Shown here: in pieces, positions 1 through 12,699 of the stretch
Layout: every line of letters starts with the position of its first letter
Numbering within the stretch: the stretch's first letter is position 1
DNA from: Lates calcarifer
Lineage: Eukaryota; Chordata; Actinopteri; Centropomidae
Length of the DNA stretch: 64,000 nt
Assembly: GCF_001640805.2 (NCBI RefSeq)
Contig: NC_066850.1
Coordinates: 14,450,157-14,514,156 of the forward strand
Direction of reading: 5' to 3'
Translations under genes and position numbers: made by a program
Notes under the pieces: model-generated
What the model was told of the DNA's origin: nothing
Databases searched by the model: none
What the model saw: the letters and a program-made list of their open reading frames with translations, nothing else

Positions 1-968
1 TGTGGAAAACCTGAGATTTACTTGAATGTCACTTGTCACAGGAAGGCTCATGAAAGAACACACAGAGGGAAGTCAGTTTTAGTTTAGATCTTGAATGAAC
101 CTCTCGGCACCCACGAGCCTGCGGGCCGCAGCAGAATGCCTGAGACTCCACACCAAATCAAAGTGTTCATTTGTGGCTGACCCCAAGATGACAGTCTTCC
201 CTGTGGTTGTCTGTCCGGTGTGATATAGTTGCAGTGACAGTTTCTAAACTAAGAACTGCTAACCACAAAGATGTGACTGGATTTTATATGTTAGATACAC
301 AGTGTTTTGGGTGATTTGGGTCAGTGACTTTTATAGGAAAACAAAAAGATCTCCACCAATTCAAGGAACACACTGTCGAGAGGTTTTGTAGAAACTGGCT
401 CATTGGTCGTAATACATAAATGTCTCTGATTTTTTTCTAGACTGTTTACTGTTTATGCTGCATTTATGCCATGTCAGCAAGAACAAAAATACCCTCTGTT
501 ATTCTGAACTGAAAGCATCCATGCATTATTCCAGGATGGTTACCATCATTTTTAGCTTTGTAGTTCCAAAAGTTGAATAGAAATTCAGCCTAAATTAGCT
601 TTTTCCCCTAAGTTAAATATTTGTAGTGGGTCATTAACAGGTGATGGTGGCTTTGTCGCCGTTTTGTCAGTGGTTTGTTGACACACTTGTTGGTTATCAA
701 GTGGGACACATTGTACGTAACAGAAGTTATAATTATATATATGAATTAGAATTACAGTTAGGAGACAGCAAGAAAAGTTTTTTCAGCTTGACAATACGGT
801 CTGTATTATAATACATGTACATAGTTTTACTAACTTTTCCTACAGCATGCATCTACCTAAATGCTAACAATTTAGAGCACTAGCATTAACACTAATTACA
901 ACAAAGCTATTTTAGCAATTTAGCATTTTAACATTGTAGCTGCTTTAACTGAACTTGTTAATCCACAG

Positions 969-1057
969 AGGTAAATGAGAGATCAAGGGAGACACAGGAG
1001 CAGCTGCGAGAATATCACTATGATGGCCGCTATCCTCGCTATCACTGGTTCCACTGA
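969..1057 (+). CDS. ucma: UCMA (unique cartilage matrix-associated protein), last coding exon only
   Basis: A CACAG acceptor at 964-968 opens a 29-codon tail ending in TGA at 1055-1057. The first two bases complete a split codon, followed by VNERSRETQEQLREYHYDG and then RYPRYHWFH. The ERSRE...EQ-R-HYDG pattern matches the C terminus of vertebrate UCMA (human ...[26 protein letters not shown], given in part from memory). UCMA is a small secreted, Gla-rich cartilage and bone matrix protein linked to control of calcification. Only the terminal exon is inside the window; I found no plausible upstream exon in 1-960, so the signal peptide and most of the Gla region lie to the left. The gene converges on MCM10, as in human. 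The exon is short, so identification rests mainly on the motif plus synteny. Confidence 0.82.
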
Positions 1058-1540
1058 GCAACCGCAGTCATGTGGGGGGTCGGGCTACAGCACCTGTCAT
1101 CGGAGCAGCAGTAATAGTGCCATCACTTTCACCCTTTACCAAAGGTCAAGTTATCGCCACATTTTCTACTTTAATCAAGTTAAAAGTTTTCTTTTCTTTC
1201 GCTTTATTTTTATACAACCTAAACTGTGCAATATGTGTCTCCATGTCAAACTGTAAAGCATATTCAAAGTGCAGTTTTTTATTGTAAGCTAAGCATTATC
1301 ACATTCAATGGAGGCTATATGTTTTGCATGCTTGTTTTTCAGCCTTTTACATGTACATACAAGCTATACAATGTCTTCTATGTCAGCCTGAGGCATTAGT
1401 AACAACAAATCAACCTTGTGTAATGTATTAACAATTGACTTGTTTTACCACAGGGGGATTTTAGTTTTATTTTTGCTAAGAAACTGACTTCATTTCTTTA
1501 AGACAAAATGACAAATAAAGATAAGTTTCCTGAATCCCAG
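1058..1540 (+). terminator. ucma: UCMA 3' UTR with poly(A) signal
   Basis: AT-rich non-coding sequence follows the UCMA stop codon. A canonical AATAAA lies at 1514-1519, about 460 bases after the stop, followed by a GT-containing stretch (gatgtgtttt near 1547). The extent is inferred from the signal; no transcript evidence is available. Confidence 0.5.
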
Positions 1541-3311
1541 ACCACTGATGTGTTTTAACTCAAGCTAGCACTGTCTGGTATTTGGAGCATTTAAAGGGAG
1601 GGAGGCAGTGTGGAATAAAAGAGAAGATGAGGTGAGCTGCAGAAGTCATCACGCTGAAATAAATTCCATTCCAGAGTGGAAATATTAGACTCGAACTGGG
1701 CAACGAAGAGACAGAAGAGGTACAGAGAGGGGAAAAAAAAAAAAGCTGCAATGGATAGCGAGCACAAATTAAACCCTCCAAATGATGTGGCATGGCTCTC
1801 TATACTTACTAATCACACAGCGGTATATCCAGAAACCTTATTTTATCTCTATACTGTGATTCCACCTCTTTCCTGTTTAAGGCCATGTGGATTGGCTCGG
1901 AAACTTGAGCGAGCGCCACCTGGCCTCCACAGTCATCACACCAACACATGGAGTGTGTTAGAGGATGCTTGTGTCTTGATACAGGAGACTGGTTCAGTTC
2001 CTCTGAACTAAATATCTTACTGCTAAAAGAAATATAAACAGAAAGTAGGCTTCTTACAGGCAGAAATGAAATAACTCCCTTCTAATATAATAGAGAAGTA
2101 CTTTTGTTACATAAACAACCTGCCTCATCTTTATGCTTCACTGGGTTCCTACATTTCCCCAAGTGCATTTCACCAACCCAAACAGGAGAGGCTGAAAATA
2201 CTGCTTTCAGTCAGTGGTTATATGCAGGCCAAATAAACACTGTTAATGTGTGATCACTGAGCTGAGGGCTGAAGGTGTCTATGATGATAATCACACCCCT
2301 TCAAACTCAATCTGTCTCAAATCTGTTTTGTATTGTGTTGAAACAGTGTGCCTCTGTGATGCATTTCTCCCTGTGTGACCGCTAAACTTTGAGATGCGGA
2401 TACAGTATGTGTCTATGTGTACTATTGCTAACACGTTTAGGGCAGAATTTTTCATGTTTTTTTTTTAACAATTTGAATTTAAACAACTGTACAACAACCA
2501 TACTGTGACTGCCTCTTTGGACTTTCTGTTGATGCAATTTTTAACATAGAGTGATTTAATATATATATATATATATATATATATTAAAGATGAGAAGTAT
2601 TTGAAAAGTAGAAGTTGAGGTGGAGTTTTAAACTTTGATCTAGATGGAAAGACGTTTTTCCAAAACAGACATTTTGATTTGTCATAGTAGGAAAAGTACA
2701 GGTGTTACTTATAACAGTAACAACGGCTCTGTTCTATCCAAGTGTCCCAGTAAACCATGACAGTGTGACAGTAAGACAGCAGGAACCACACCAGGACCCT
2801 GAAACTGGAGCAGCTAAATGGAATCATCATTCATTTTATTACTTACAGATGTGCTTTTCCTAATGTCAAAATGTCTTCTGTGAAAAAGGCCAAATGTTAC
2901 TATTCACTCACAAAGTTTAAAAATTGGTTTAAAGTTGCTATTTTAAATCAAGGAACGTGTTTACTATTACTATGATCTCATTCCATTATATATTTACAGT
3001 AAACCTTCTATACTTTCCAGATCTGCACCGGAATCTGTGTGCTCAGTCTGTCTTCACTTGTTTTATCAGCTGCAAACTGAATAAGAACAGGTAATTTCAC
3101 ATGATATCTTGCAAATTCTTACTTTAATCAGCTTATTTCCAGCATACACGATGTTATCACAGGCCTTTAAATGTCCATAATCAATAAAACAACATCCAAC
3201 TTTAAAAACATGATTCAGACACATGTCAAAAGACAGAAGTCAAACGACAAACATATAAATTTAAATACACCCTCCCTTAACAACCAGTTTGAGGCAGTGA
3301 TGAAGATGCTG
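1541..3311. other. UCMA-MCM10 convergent intergenic region
   Basis: This stretch contains no recognisable gene. It holds an (AT)n microsatellite (2559-2584). An open frame at 1676-2011 has no recognisable domain and runs through simple-sequence-like text. The right end probably contains the MCM10 3' UTR (transcribed leftward); a reverse-strand AATAAA candidate (tttatt on +) is near 2838, about 470 bases past the MCM10 stop codon. Confidence 0.5.
2559..2584. repeat. (AT)n microsatellite
   Basis: Thirteen uninterrupted AT units in the convergent intergenic region. Confidence 0.9.
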
Positions 3312-6300
3312 TCACTTCATGCTGTTGAGGAACTTGGCGTGCTCCTCTCCTCGAGGCTGGAGAAGCTCTCCGCCGATCTTTGGTCCTGTTTTCTCCTGCA
3401 ATGAAATATCACCCACAACGTCAGGCCTGTTTTCTTTCACAACAAAAAATATGTTTTCTTTTCAAATGAGAGATGTTGGAGTCAGAGAAAAAATTTTACC
3501 TTCAGCATCCCATCACGCTCCCATTTAAACAGACCACAGTTACTGAAATGGTAAAACAGTTGCAATATTAATTATTTTATTTTATTACTTATTCACATAA
3601 AAAGAAAAAGAAAGACAGAAAATCAGTAAAGTGAAAAACTACACCACTTTTTAACATTTGTCTTTAAAGTCCAGTTGCTGCTTTCCAGTTTAGTTTCCAC
3701 TCAGTTGGACTGAAAATAATTAAAGGAGCTGTATGTAAGTTTTTGCTGTTACTACATAGCCAACATTGACAATAACAACTGTTTACTTACCAGTTGAGAA
3801 GAAATGTTGAGTTCAGCATTCTTCATTATTCAAGTTCATTCCTTTACTCACAAAGGGCTCTCTCCCGCGGTGGAAAGTAATTCTAATGTTAACTCCTGTT
3901 TTGCTTCCATTTCTATCATGTATTTCCTTCTACTGAGGTTAGCATGCTAACTAGCTATCCCCGACCTGTTCCATTCCGTCACATAATGCCACTTTACGAT
4001 GGTGAGTCACTGTTGCGTCCAGTCTGTCCTCAGTCCATCATGAGAGGATGAAGAAGTAGCGCTACGCAAATGGTGTATTTTAACCTCTTGTCTTGTAAAT
4101 GCAACAATGGTTGAAGCTCTTGGTAAGTAAATAGCTGTCAGTACTAATGCTGGCTATGTAGCAATAGCAAAAACTTGCATATAGTACCTTTAACAAGTGT
4201 GTTCTGCAGTACTAATGGAAAGTAAAGCATTTCACTTCAAATTCTCTGACCCTTGCTGTCCGGAATACACATTAAATCAATGTGAATGAACCCTAAAACT
4301 ATTAAAGGAATGAGAATGAGACAACAAGAGACATGAAAACACAGCCAGTCTAACCTGCAGTGTTTGTGTGGCAGCCTGTCCAGAGCGATGGCTCTCTGTC
4401 CACAGGGACATTTGAAGAAACGTTTCATGGCGTCGTGCCACCGCAGATCATGATTCTCGTCCACACAGCGATCCGCTGGCTTAAAGTAGGTGTAACTACA
4501 CTGGAAGCAAAGGAACATGGGAAAAAAACTGCTTATCTTTCATACTTTTGAGAGACAGTCAGAGGCTACCAATCATCTCCACCATGTTCTTGCTTTTGAT
4601 GATGACACTGACATACAAACATCAGCTTTAAGTACCTTTTTACAGGTGACAGCACGACACTTCATCTCTCTGATGCCCTTCATCTTCTCCTCCATCTGCT
4701 CCTTCTTCACCAGAACATCAAAGTAGCGCTCCTGCAGCTGGTACTCCGCCTGAGAGAGGAGGTTTGGATATTAGTTTTCATACTTTATAATGTTTACTAT
4801 GTAGAAATGCATTGAAATCAGATCTACTCTCAGCAAACTGGGCTAAGACAAACAAGTTTGAATAGATGAATGTGGTCATACCGCCTGTAGTACAACCCCG
4901 TGACGAGATTTGGCGTTGAGGATCTTTTGGAACTCCTCTGACTGAATGTAGCGGAGGTGATCTCGCTTCTTCTTCTGGGCTGGCTCGTCATCCTCATTAC
5001 TGGACGATTCACCTGCACAGGTAAGTTACCAAACGGGTGATAATAAACAATAAACAACCAAGGTCAGAATTCTGGAAATTACCGATCAAATCAAGTGCAC
5101 ATTTCTTTACATTGGTTACTGAAAGTCTTGTCCTGTCATCAAAAACCTAAATGAAGAGTCACTTTTTTTCCAAGTAAAACATATAAAATCAGATAAATGG
5201 AGGAAGAGATAACATATATGTACCATTGGGTGAGGTCAGATTCTTCTCCACCCGGGTGTTGATCTCACTGCTGTTACCCCTTTTCCTCTTCACAGCATTG
5301 GGGTCCTCTTTCTCAAGTCCCGCCCCTTTAGCTCTCAGTTTTTTCAGAGCAGCCAGCTTGGCAGCTGACAGGCTGAGAGCACTGGGAGCAGGAGCTGGAG
5401 GCGGGCTGTTATCGAAAAAGAGGATGTCGTCACCCTCGGAGAACCCTCGGCCCAGAGTGGGCGTGTGGGGTGCTAAGGGGCTTTGGGAGGATTTGGGGAC
5501 CTCAGACGCTGCTTTCGGGGACATCAGACCCTCTCGGCCCAGCATGGACGACGACCCAGGTCTGGCCCCTGCTGAGTTCTGCAGCACCCTTTTCTGGATC
5601 TCATCAGCTCTACGTCGACGGTTCTCCAGAAGCTCCCGCTGCCTCTGTTTCTGCTGCTTCAGCAGGTCTGAGGCTGAGATGGACTGAACTGAAGCTCCAG
5701 TCACATCTTTGGAGACTGAGGATGGATTAAAGTAATTTATTAAAGCTTTTGATTTTCGTCTTTGTAGCAGAAAGCTTGAAGTTAACACAGACAAATAAGT
5801 GACGATGTTGAATTGACATTGCTTCAATCCTTAAATTCAGAGCTAGAGCAGTCAAGAGCACAGAGAGATTTCTGGGTTGTGTACCTGATTGGCTGCCCTG
5901 TGCTAAGTGCTTCTTCAGCTGCAGAGCTCCAGGTGTTGGCATCGACAATAGGCTCTTGAATTCGCTTGAACAACCTGAAACTTCACCAGACTGCATGGCT
6001 GAAAACAGAAATATAAAGTTTTTTAGATATTCAAAGACTAAAACGACAACTAGACAAATCAGGTTGAAGAAGAGGTTCTCAATACAACACAAAATGTTTT
6101 TTTTTTTGTCTTTATCGGTTTACATTTTGGCAAACTGTCAATATGCAGTAGACTGAATTAACTATCAGTAACATACCCATGGATGTACAGACAACTACCA
6201 CTGGATTACTTCAATACTGAGGAAAACTTAAGCAAGTTCTGTAAAGTCCTTTTTCAGTGATTTCCGAACACATTTATGGATGGTCACACTGAATCTAAAA

Positions 6301-9300
6301 ATGTGTGTGTCGTGTCTGTGTGTTCAGATTTGAGTTATGACTCTGAGGAGGAATGCGACTTTTGGTTGGCGATAAGGATTTTTAGATCTTAACTACCTCT
6401 GTGAGTGTGTCACAGCCACTGCTGCTGACTGTGCCAGTAAGTGACCAAACTACAATAAATAACTTCCAGAGCACCAGCATGCCTCACATATCACTGTCTG
6501 CAGCCTCTCCAACCCTCAGTTTGAAAACCTCTGGATTTTTTTGTTGATATGTTACAGATAACAAGGATTTAAATGGAGGTTTATTTCCCTGTAGAACATT
6601 TAAGCTTAGTATTAAACAACTTGGTTCTTACCGAGCCTCTTGGCCTGATCCATGAGCTGAGCCGAGCCCTTCACAAACAGCTTGTCCAGAGTTTTCTGGA
6701 CGGGTTTGTTCGGTTTGGACGCCGTTCTGTAACACACAGACCTGTTACTGAAAATGTCAGGCAGCTGAAATTCTGCCCAGTCCCACACTGTGTTCCCGGC
6801 TTTTTTAAGGTGCAGTTAGCGTACACAAATTGACTTCAACACACAGTAAAAGTGTAAATACAATTTTAGCCAAAATCCAATTTGGACTGGGGTGTGATCT
6901 CAATATGTATATCTGTATGTCTGCCACAGTGTCCAACACTGTGAAACCAACACTTTCTACATCCAGTTTGAAAATTCCTGCATTATTATGTTATTATTTC
7001 TTGGATCAATTAGATACTGTTCATTAAAGGAAAAATTTCTAGAGAACTTGAGAAGTTTGGCCATGGCATGAAACACATTTGCAAGAACGTCTAATGAAAC
7101 TGCTCCGACTAACATCACTCACAGTGACGCAGCGCAGGCAGCTGAGGAAACGCCGCCGTAGTAGAAGCCGTCCTGACACAGCCGCTCTCTCAGGCTGCCG
7201 CCCTTCCCTTTCACCTTGTTTGGAGCTTTTCCAGAGAACGACGACTGCAGCTCAGCCCTCTTTGAGCTCATCTTCTTATACTGGGCCTTGACGTGATACT
7301 GGCAGTACTGGCACTCGTACTGTAAACGACCACAGAGAAACAACTGTGCTGTAAGACATGACAGAATGATGGTCCCTGATTAGAATATGGACTAGCACAG
7401 GGATTGAGAGGATGGACCCACCATGTTGACAATCTGAGAGCAGGGGTCTCCGTTCTTCTTCATGGCCTTGCAGGTGCCGTAGTCCTGGGCTTCACCCATC
7501 AGCAGCACCTTCTGTGGGTGATCCACCGTCAGGCTGACCTGTACATGTTCAACACACACTTTTATTCTGTGTAAGAGGAATCAGATAGCAAGAAAAGTGA
7601 ATATCAATCAGACCACAGAGTGTAAATGATTGTTGATTTGAGAGTAATTGTTTTCAGACAATTTACGGACCAAACAATTAATTGTTAATATTCCATAATA
7701 AGGCTTTCAGAAAAAGAGGAACCTTAAGAATTACAACAGCAAAAGGGGGAAAAAGATGGAGCATCGGTCATCACTTACTCAGAGTCACTGTTTTTTTTAC
7801 ATTTTGTCTGCTCTTTACCACAAATATCAGCTGATATGATCACAGTAAAGAAATTCATTGGTGGAAAATATAAAGCTCCTATTGTTCTGAACTGTAAGAT
7901 TGCCTCCTCTCTGCTGAGGTGTCTGATTAAGTTGTGTGTGGTGTGTGTGTGTGTGTGTGTGTGTGTCTGTCGTGTGAAGCTGGGAGCAGCTGTGGTTTTC
8001 CTCACCACTTTCCTCTCTTAACATCTCAGTCATGCGATACTGACACCAGCAACCTTAAGGACTATTTTCACCGACACCACCAATCTGTCTTAGGCTTTAA
8101 CTAGCGAGGGTTCAGTTGCCAAACCATTCAATGATAAAGAAAAAAAATCTAGTAAGGCAAGTGATGAAAGCCTCACATGCAATTTCCCTCTGTAGGATAG
8201 AGCTAGAAGCAAAACATTGCTGATATTGTCCACTGCTGGACACAGCACTGAGTGAGTAAAAGAATGAAGTTTGATGCTGAACTCACAACATTTCTTCAAG
8301 ACCTGGGAGTAAACAGCTGTAAATGCTAATGTTAGCTACATAGCAATAGCAAGAATTACAAATAGCTCTTTTAAGATCACAGAACCAGATCTGCAACCAG
8401 TGGACGGACACTGGTTTAATTCCTGGACCTGCAGGAAAAATTTGGTTGGGGAAAGTGAAAGAGCAGACCCTTGAACAAGATCCTCAACCCTCAAAACTGG
8501 CCATAATATCAGACTTGTAGTGTGCTTACATATCTGGAACTGAAAATGTTGCTCTCCACAAAACTCCCCTAAAATGAATGAAGGTGGTATTTGATGGAAC
8601 TGACCTGAGGATCTTGACATTCATAAAATATCTCTGATTTGTGAGACGTGGTAAAATGACTGCAACATTAAGGTAAGGAAAGAAAACCATCCTCAGACTA
8701 CTGTATGTACATTACACTGAGTCCAGACTGTCCACTCACCCCGTCATATCCATCCTTCTGCTTCATGGGGTTTGGGTTGAGGAGTCCGATCACGGTGCCC
8801 GGCTCCGTTTTCCAGTGCTCTTTGTGGACTTCACCAAACAGCAAGAGAGATACAAACACTTCCAGATTATGGAGGTCATTCATCTTCCAGATGCTGAAGG
8901 TTTTGCCCTGCAGAGAAGAGGCACTCAGTCAGGAATGTGACAGTACACATTATTTCCAGTCAATACATCTGAAGATTTGCTCAGTTAAATACAGCTTTAG
9001 ATGCATTTTACTGTTGTGATTAAAGAAATCTCATCACTGAGATTTCCTACTGACCAAGATGTGAAGCTGCCAGTTTGCTATAAATCATCTATTTGTGACA
9101 TACAGCCTTTGTTCTTAATGGACACATTATACAAAGTAACAAAAGCACAAGCAAAACAGTACAAGAAAATATATTCAGTATTGCACTGTTAGAAGAACTG
9201 TTGACACATCACAGTATTTAGTAACACACAGAGAGTATCCAGGATGGCAGGCTTTGAGCATAGACTTACACTGCTGCTGCTCTGTGGAGTGGCCTTGTTG

Positions 9301-10771
9301 ACTAACACACCAAACGTCACCCAATCACTGTCCTCCAGTTTCTCCCGAGCCAATCGCTCCGGCACCTGTGACAGTCGGATCAGACGGCGGTCAGCCATCT
9401 TACGGTCCATGTCACTGGAGGAAACCCGCGGTTTTCTGAAATGGAAAAAAAGAAGCCTGGATTCAGATCAAAGAGCCTGGATTTTTTGTTTACACCCTTT
9501 GGTTTAAAAAAAAAATTAAGTCAATCATATAATTTCTGTGTCCTGACCTGAGCCGCAGCCCTGAGTATTTCTCAACAGCCACGTCTTTAGGGACAGGAGG
9601 GAGAGAGGAAGGTTTAGGCTGGGCTGCAGGTCTGGTGTCGGAGGCTGGAGGTGATCGCAGAGGATTGGAGACTTTGCTGGTGCTCTCTACTGGCTGAAAG
9701 GAGCTGCCCATCTTTATCTCCACCAGTGGCCCCCTGTCTCCTGAAGAGAAATTAACAAAAAAAAAACACACTCAAATAACTGCACAAGTAGCAAGGTAAT
9801 GACTAAATAAACAGATCGTACAAGGATGTGCTTTACCTGGTGATGTGCTGGGTTTGGCTTGGTGAGATACCCTGGGTTTACGTTTGAAGGAGTCAGCGTT
9901 GTTCAGCTGGTCTGAAAAGTCAGAGGACTCCTGGAGCTTCATGCTTCCTCCTCTGGCTGGAGTGGATGAAGATGTCACTGAAGGAAAACAGAAGCATATT
10001 TAACTTTTGTTTTCCCTTGTCATTACTGATGTAGTTTGTAGTTTATGTGTAAAATTAAATAGCTAATGTTTACCTGTTTGTGTCTTGGTCTTCTGTGTGG
10101 TAGCTGCTGGTTTGTCCTGAGTCATTTTGGAGGTCAGCTGTCGGGGAGTTCTTGGTTTTGGGGTCACTGGTTTGGGACCAGCTGAGCTCCCTGCAGTCCT
10201 GACTGGAGTAGATGATGGGGTGGAAACCTTCTGACTTGCCTCCAGCTGCTGCTGCAGTCTCTTCATCTGCTCCTGCATCCTCTTCAGCTCCTCTGAAGAA
10301 GGAAGACATGGGGCTCCAGTGGTGAACACAGACACAACGAGCAACACAAACTAAACAGAGTAAAGCACAGGCTGCTTTGGTACAAACCTTGTAAATCGTC
10401 CTTGGACCTGTTCAGGCTCTCGCTGGCGTCTCCTCCACCCGCTTTTCCTTTAGTGTCTTTCTCCTCATTTTCGATGTCATCCACATCTCCAAAGAGATCT
10501 AACACTATGTCCTCTGTCTCCACATCTCGCTCTTCTTCCTCGTCGCCCTCTTTGTACTCTTCCTCCTCGTCGTTGTCACCATCAAACAGTCCGTCCAAGT
10601 CGTCTGCCTGCTCCTGACCGTCCTGATCTTCTCCAACACCCTCGCTCTCAGCCAGCAGGGCCGCCAAAACCTCAAAATCATCCTCACCTGAGCAGATAAT
10701 GAGAGTAAAGCTATGTTCCCTGAACTACTGCTAAAGCTTATGTTTTAAATCTTCTGATACTTACTGTCCAT
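3312..10771 (-). CDS. mcm10: MCM10 replication initiation factor, complete, 17 coding exons, 908 aa
   Basis: MCM10 binds ssDNA, the CMG helicase and DNA polymerase alpha-primase, and is needed for origin firing in the nucleus. Coding exons, 5' to 3': 10765-10771, 10388-10687, 10074-10292, 9837-9977, 9548-9740, 9270-9435, 8740-8907, 7422-7538, 7123-7319, 6632-6726, 5885-5998, 5224-5715, 4882-5012, 4636-4749, 4355-4500, 3500-3542, 3312-3395. All junctions are GT/AG and the frame stays open (2727 nt with stop). Order: acidic N terminus (about 5-80), short coiled coil (about 103-122), linker, OB-fold region starting around SGLRLRKPRVSS and RRLIRLSQ (about 280-430), CCCH zinc finger (C421, C431, C443, H446), basic linker, and a C-terminal double zinc ribbon (C816, C819, C830, then C849, C851, C866, C869). 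Length is close to human (875 aa). The ATG at 10771 sits in a 7-nt coding exon and is followed by acidic residues as in other MCM10 proteins. Confidence 0.95.
3720..4193. mobile_element. TIR element of the TTAAAGG family, longest copy, in MCM10 intron
   Basis: The left end, TTAAAGGAGCTGTATGTAAG, continues as tttttgctgttactacatagcc. The right end, read in reverse complement, is nearly the same over about 42 bases (GTTAAAGGTACTATATGCAAG...). Both ends carry TTAA. Internal sequence (goal: ...gttgagttcagca..., ...gttagcatgctaactagc...) recurs in other copies in this window. There is no transposase frame, so this is a non-autonomous DNA element (MITE-like). TTAA could be the target duplication (piggyBac-type) or part of the repeat; this cannot be settled from one copy. 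Confidence 0.75.
4355..4749 (-). CDS. mcm10: MCM10 exons 14-15: C-terminal zinc ribbon
   Basis: Exon 14 (4636-4749) encodes an alpha-helical stretch around VKKEQMEEKMKGIREMKCR ending in CKK. Exon 15 (4355-4500) encodes CSYTYFKPADRC, then RWHDAMKRFFKCPCGQRA and RLPHKHC. The cysteine spacing fits the paired CCCH/CCCC zinc modules of the vertebrate-specific MCM10 C-terminal domain, which binds DNA and polymerase alpha. The last zinc cysteine (C869) comes from the next exon (3500-3542, SNCGLFKWERDG). Confidence 0.92.
7123..7538 (-). CDS. mcm10: MCM10 exons 8-9: CCCH zinc finger and conserved FYYGGVSSA block
   Basis: Exon 8 (7422-7538) and exon 9 (7123-7319) flank a 102-nt intron. Exon 8 encodes GTCKAMKKNGDPCSQIVNM and exon 9 starts YECQYCQYHVKAQYKK. 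Together they supply the single zinc finger C-X9-C-X11-C-X2-H of the internal DNA-binding domain. Exon 9 continues to RERLCQDGFYYGGVSSA, almost invariant among vertebrate MCM10 proteins. All four metal ligands are present. Confidence 0.93.
7932..7966. repeat. (GT)n microsatellite in MCM10 intron 7
   Basis: Nearly perfect GT tract of about 17 units; read as (AC)n in the MCM10 transcript. Confidence 0.9.
8215..8374. mobile_element. Degraded copy of the TTAAAGG-family TIR element
   Basis: The right end (tagctacatagcaatagcaagaattacaaatagctcttTTAA) and internal blocks (gtccactgctggacacagc, gaatgaagtttgatgctgaac) match the reverse complement of the 16797-16971 copy. The left terminal repeat is missing or too diverged to see. 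It lies in MCM10 intron 7. Confidence 0.6.
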
Positions 10772-10815
10772 TTAGAGGTGTTAATGGTGGGGCTGATTTC
10801 AGATGACCTGGTGAC

Positions 10816-11580
10816 CTACAGACATGAACATGATGAACATATCAGAATGAACTGATATGACTGACCTGATTGAGCTGAGACACAAAAGGCCTAGATATGC
10901 AACATCACATCATGCTCTACAGAGAGTATTTTGACATATATAGTAGTATTGGTGGTACAACAGATTTCCATCACATTATGTACAGCTGATGATCAAAAGA
11001 CAAAGAAACAAGGAAACTTCTTTCACTGTATGTTTTATGGTGTCTATGTGACCAGTGCAGGCAAAACACCCATCATGTCTGTACTGGAGAGAGTTTTCAA
11101 TTACACTTGAGAGAGATGACTAAAGTACTGGATTCAGGTTCATCCTGAGGCAGCCTGGTTCGCGGACATTTACATTTAACTAGATAACAGTCAGTGAAGT
11201 CATACACAACATTTGAGGAGATTGATACTTTTTACTTTTTTCTGTGAATATCAAAATGAAATCGTGGGTCAAATCTTTTCTAACACATTTAACTTTCCAT
11301 TTATGTATTTACTTGGAGGTAAAGAAATAAGGAAACTTACCTTGCACCCCAGCGGTACGGTTTTGGGACCTTTGCTAGCTCGAGTACAACTTTGAAGAAC
11401 TTTACAACCACGTCCGTACTCTTAATATAGTACTTATTTTCCAGTAATTGACACTACACGTTCCTGCGTAGCATACTTTCAGTTATATTTCATAAGAATG
11501 ACACATTTAACCTATCTATCCATTCACAACCTGCACTCAGAGCGAGGGAGAAAATCCAAACTGGCGCTAAACGGAGGACC
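10816..11580 (-). promoter_or_regulatory. mcm10: MCM10 non-coding first exon, intron 1 and promoter, with E2F-like site
   Basis: On the reverse strand a strong donor (GGTGCAAG|GTAAGT) at 11341/11340 ends a probable untranslated first exon, which joins the ATG-bearing exon at 10815 (acceptor TGTCTGTAG). Upstream, at 11562-11572, the reverse strand reads TTTAGCGCCAG, one mismatch from the E2F consensus TTTSGCGC. MCM-family genes are known E2F targets. The transcription start was not determined; probably between about 11400 and 11580. Confidence 0.5.
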
Positions 11581-12699
11581 CTGCTGTGTTGTCAAAATTC
11601 TGCTAGGTGGCCAACGATTTGCCTAACTGAAAAAAAATATTACTGTGTCGTAGACGGGCTTGGAGACCAAAGTCTTAAGACGATGAAATGAGCAGAGGTT
11701 ACAGATTTAATTCTTATAAAATCTATATTTTCAGGACCATCAGTATGCTCTTGAGAAGGAAATATTACCCTTTCCACATTTCCACAAATTTGTATTTATT
11801 TCATGAAAAACATGCAGCTCTAAGTACTGTAACATTTGTTTATCAGAGTGGAACTATTACACTGCACAAACCTGCTGATACACTGTATACTTTTCTGTAC
11901 ATAATAGTACTTAAATAGTATTTACCTTTTTTTTGTATTCCTGTGCCAAATTGTATTGTTACGTTTTTACAGGATGGAAAGAGACGAGGACCCAGTTCTC
12001 AAACAGCCACACCAGGACTGTCCAAGGTGACTAAAGCTGCCAGCCAACACATCTAAAACTCCCTAATTAAGAAAAACCAAAGTGTTAAAGCAACAAGTTG
12101 TGGTTTTTTACAGGGTATTATGAACTAGATTGTTTGTTTGTTTATTTATTATTTTTTTAGATTAGATTATATTCTACTATATAGATTATATGGTAGGCAG
12201 ATTGTGTTAGTGACAGAACCCAGCCAGCTTTTTCCAGTCTTTATGCTAAGCTAAGATAGTTTCTTAGCTATCTGTTGGAAAGAAAGCAAATACACATTTC
12301 ACAAATGTTAAATTACCTTAGACACAAAGGCAGAGATTAAAATGTGTACAATTTGTTGTTGACACACCAACGTGTAGAACCTCTGACTATAGTGCTTTTC
12401 TCCTGGTAGTTCTGATGGAGTATGTATTTGTTGGCAAAATAAATAAAGAAATAAAAATAGTGACAATTCTGATGAAAACTTGGGGTGGGGTAGTTTATGT
12501 GGCAGATATTATTTTTCAGTATGACCACTGGGTGTCGCCAAAGTCATAAACTTTAAAACCCTACATAACATCGTGGTTTTAATGAGCTAAATGGCTTATC
12601 ACCAACATCACTATGTTCAGGTTTAATTCAGGTTCACTGAAATGTTTTTGGAATAGAAAAAGAAATGTACAGTTTTGTTATGTCATGATATGAATAAAA

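Noticed and set aside
1676..2011. 111-codon + strand open frame
   Set aside because: It has no recognisable domain or signal, passes through a poly-A-like lysine run, and lies in the UCMA-MCM10 intergenic space; such length is expected by chance in 64 kb.
5226..5687. 153-codon + strand frame
   Set aside because: It is the antisense shadow of MCM10 exon 12, whose reverse-strand frame matches the family.
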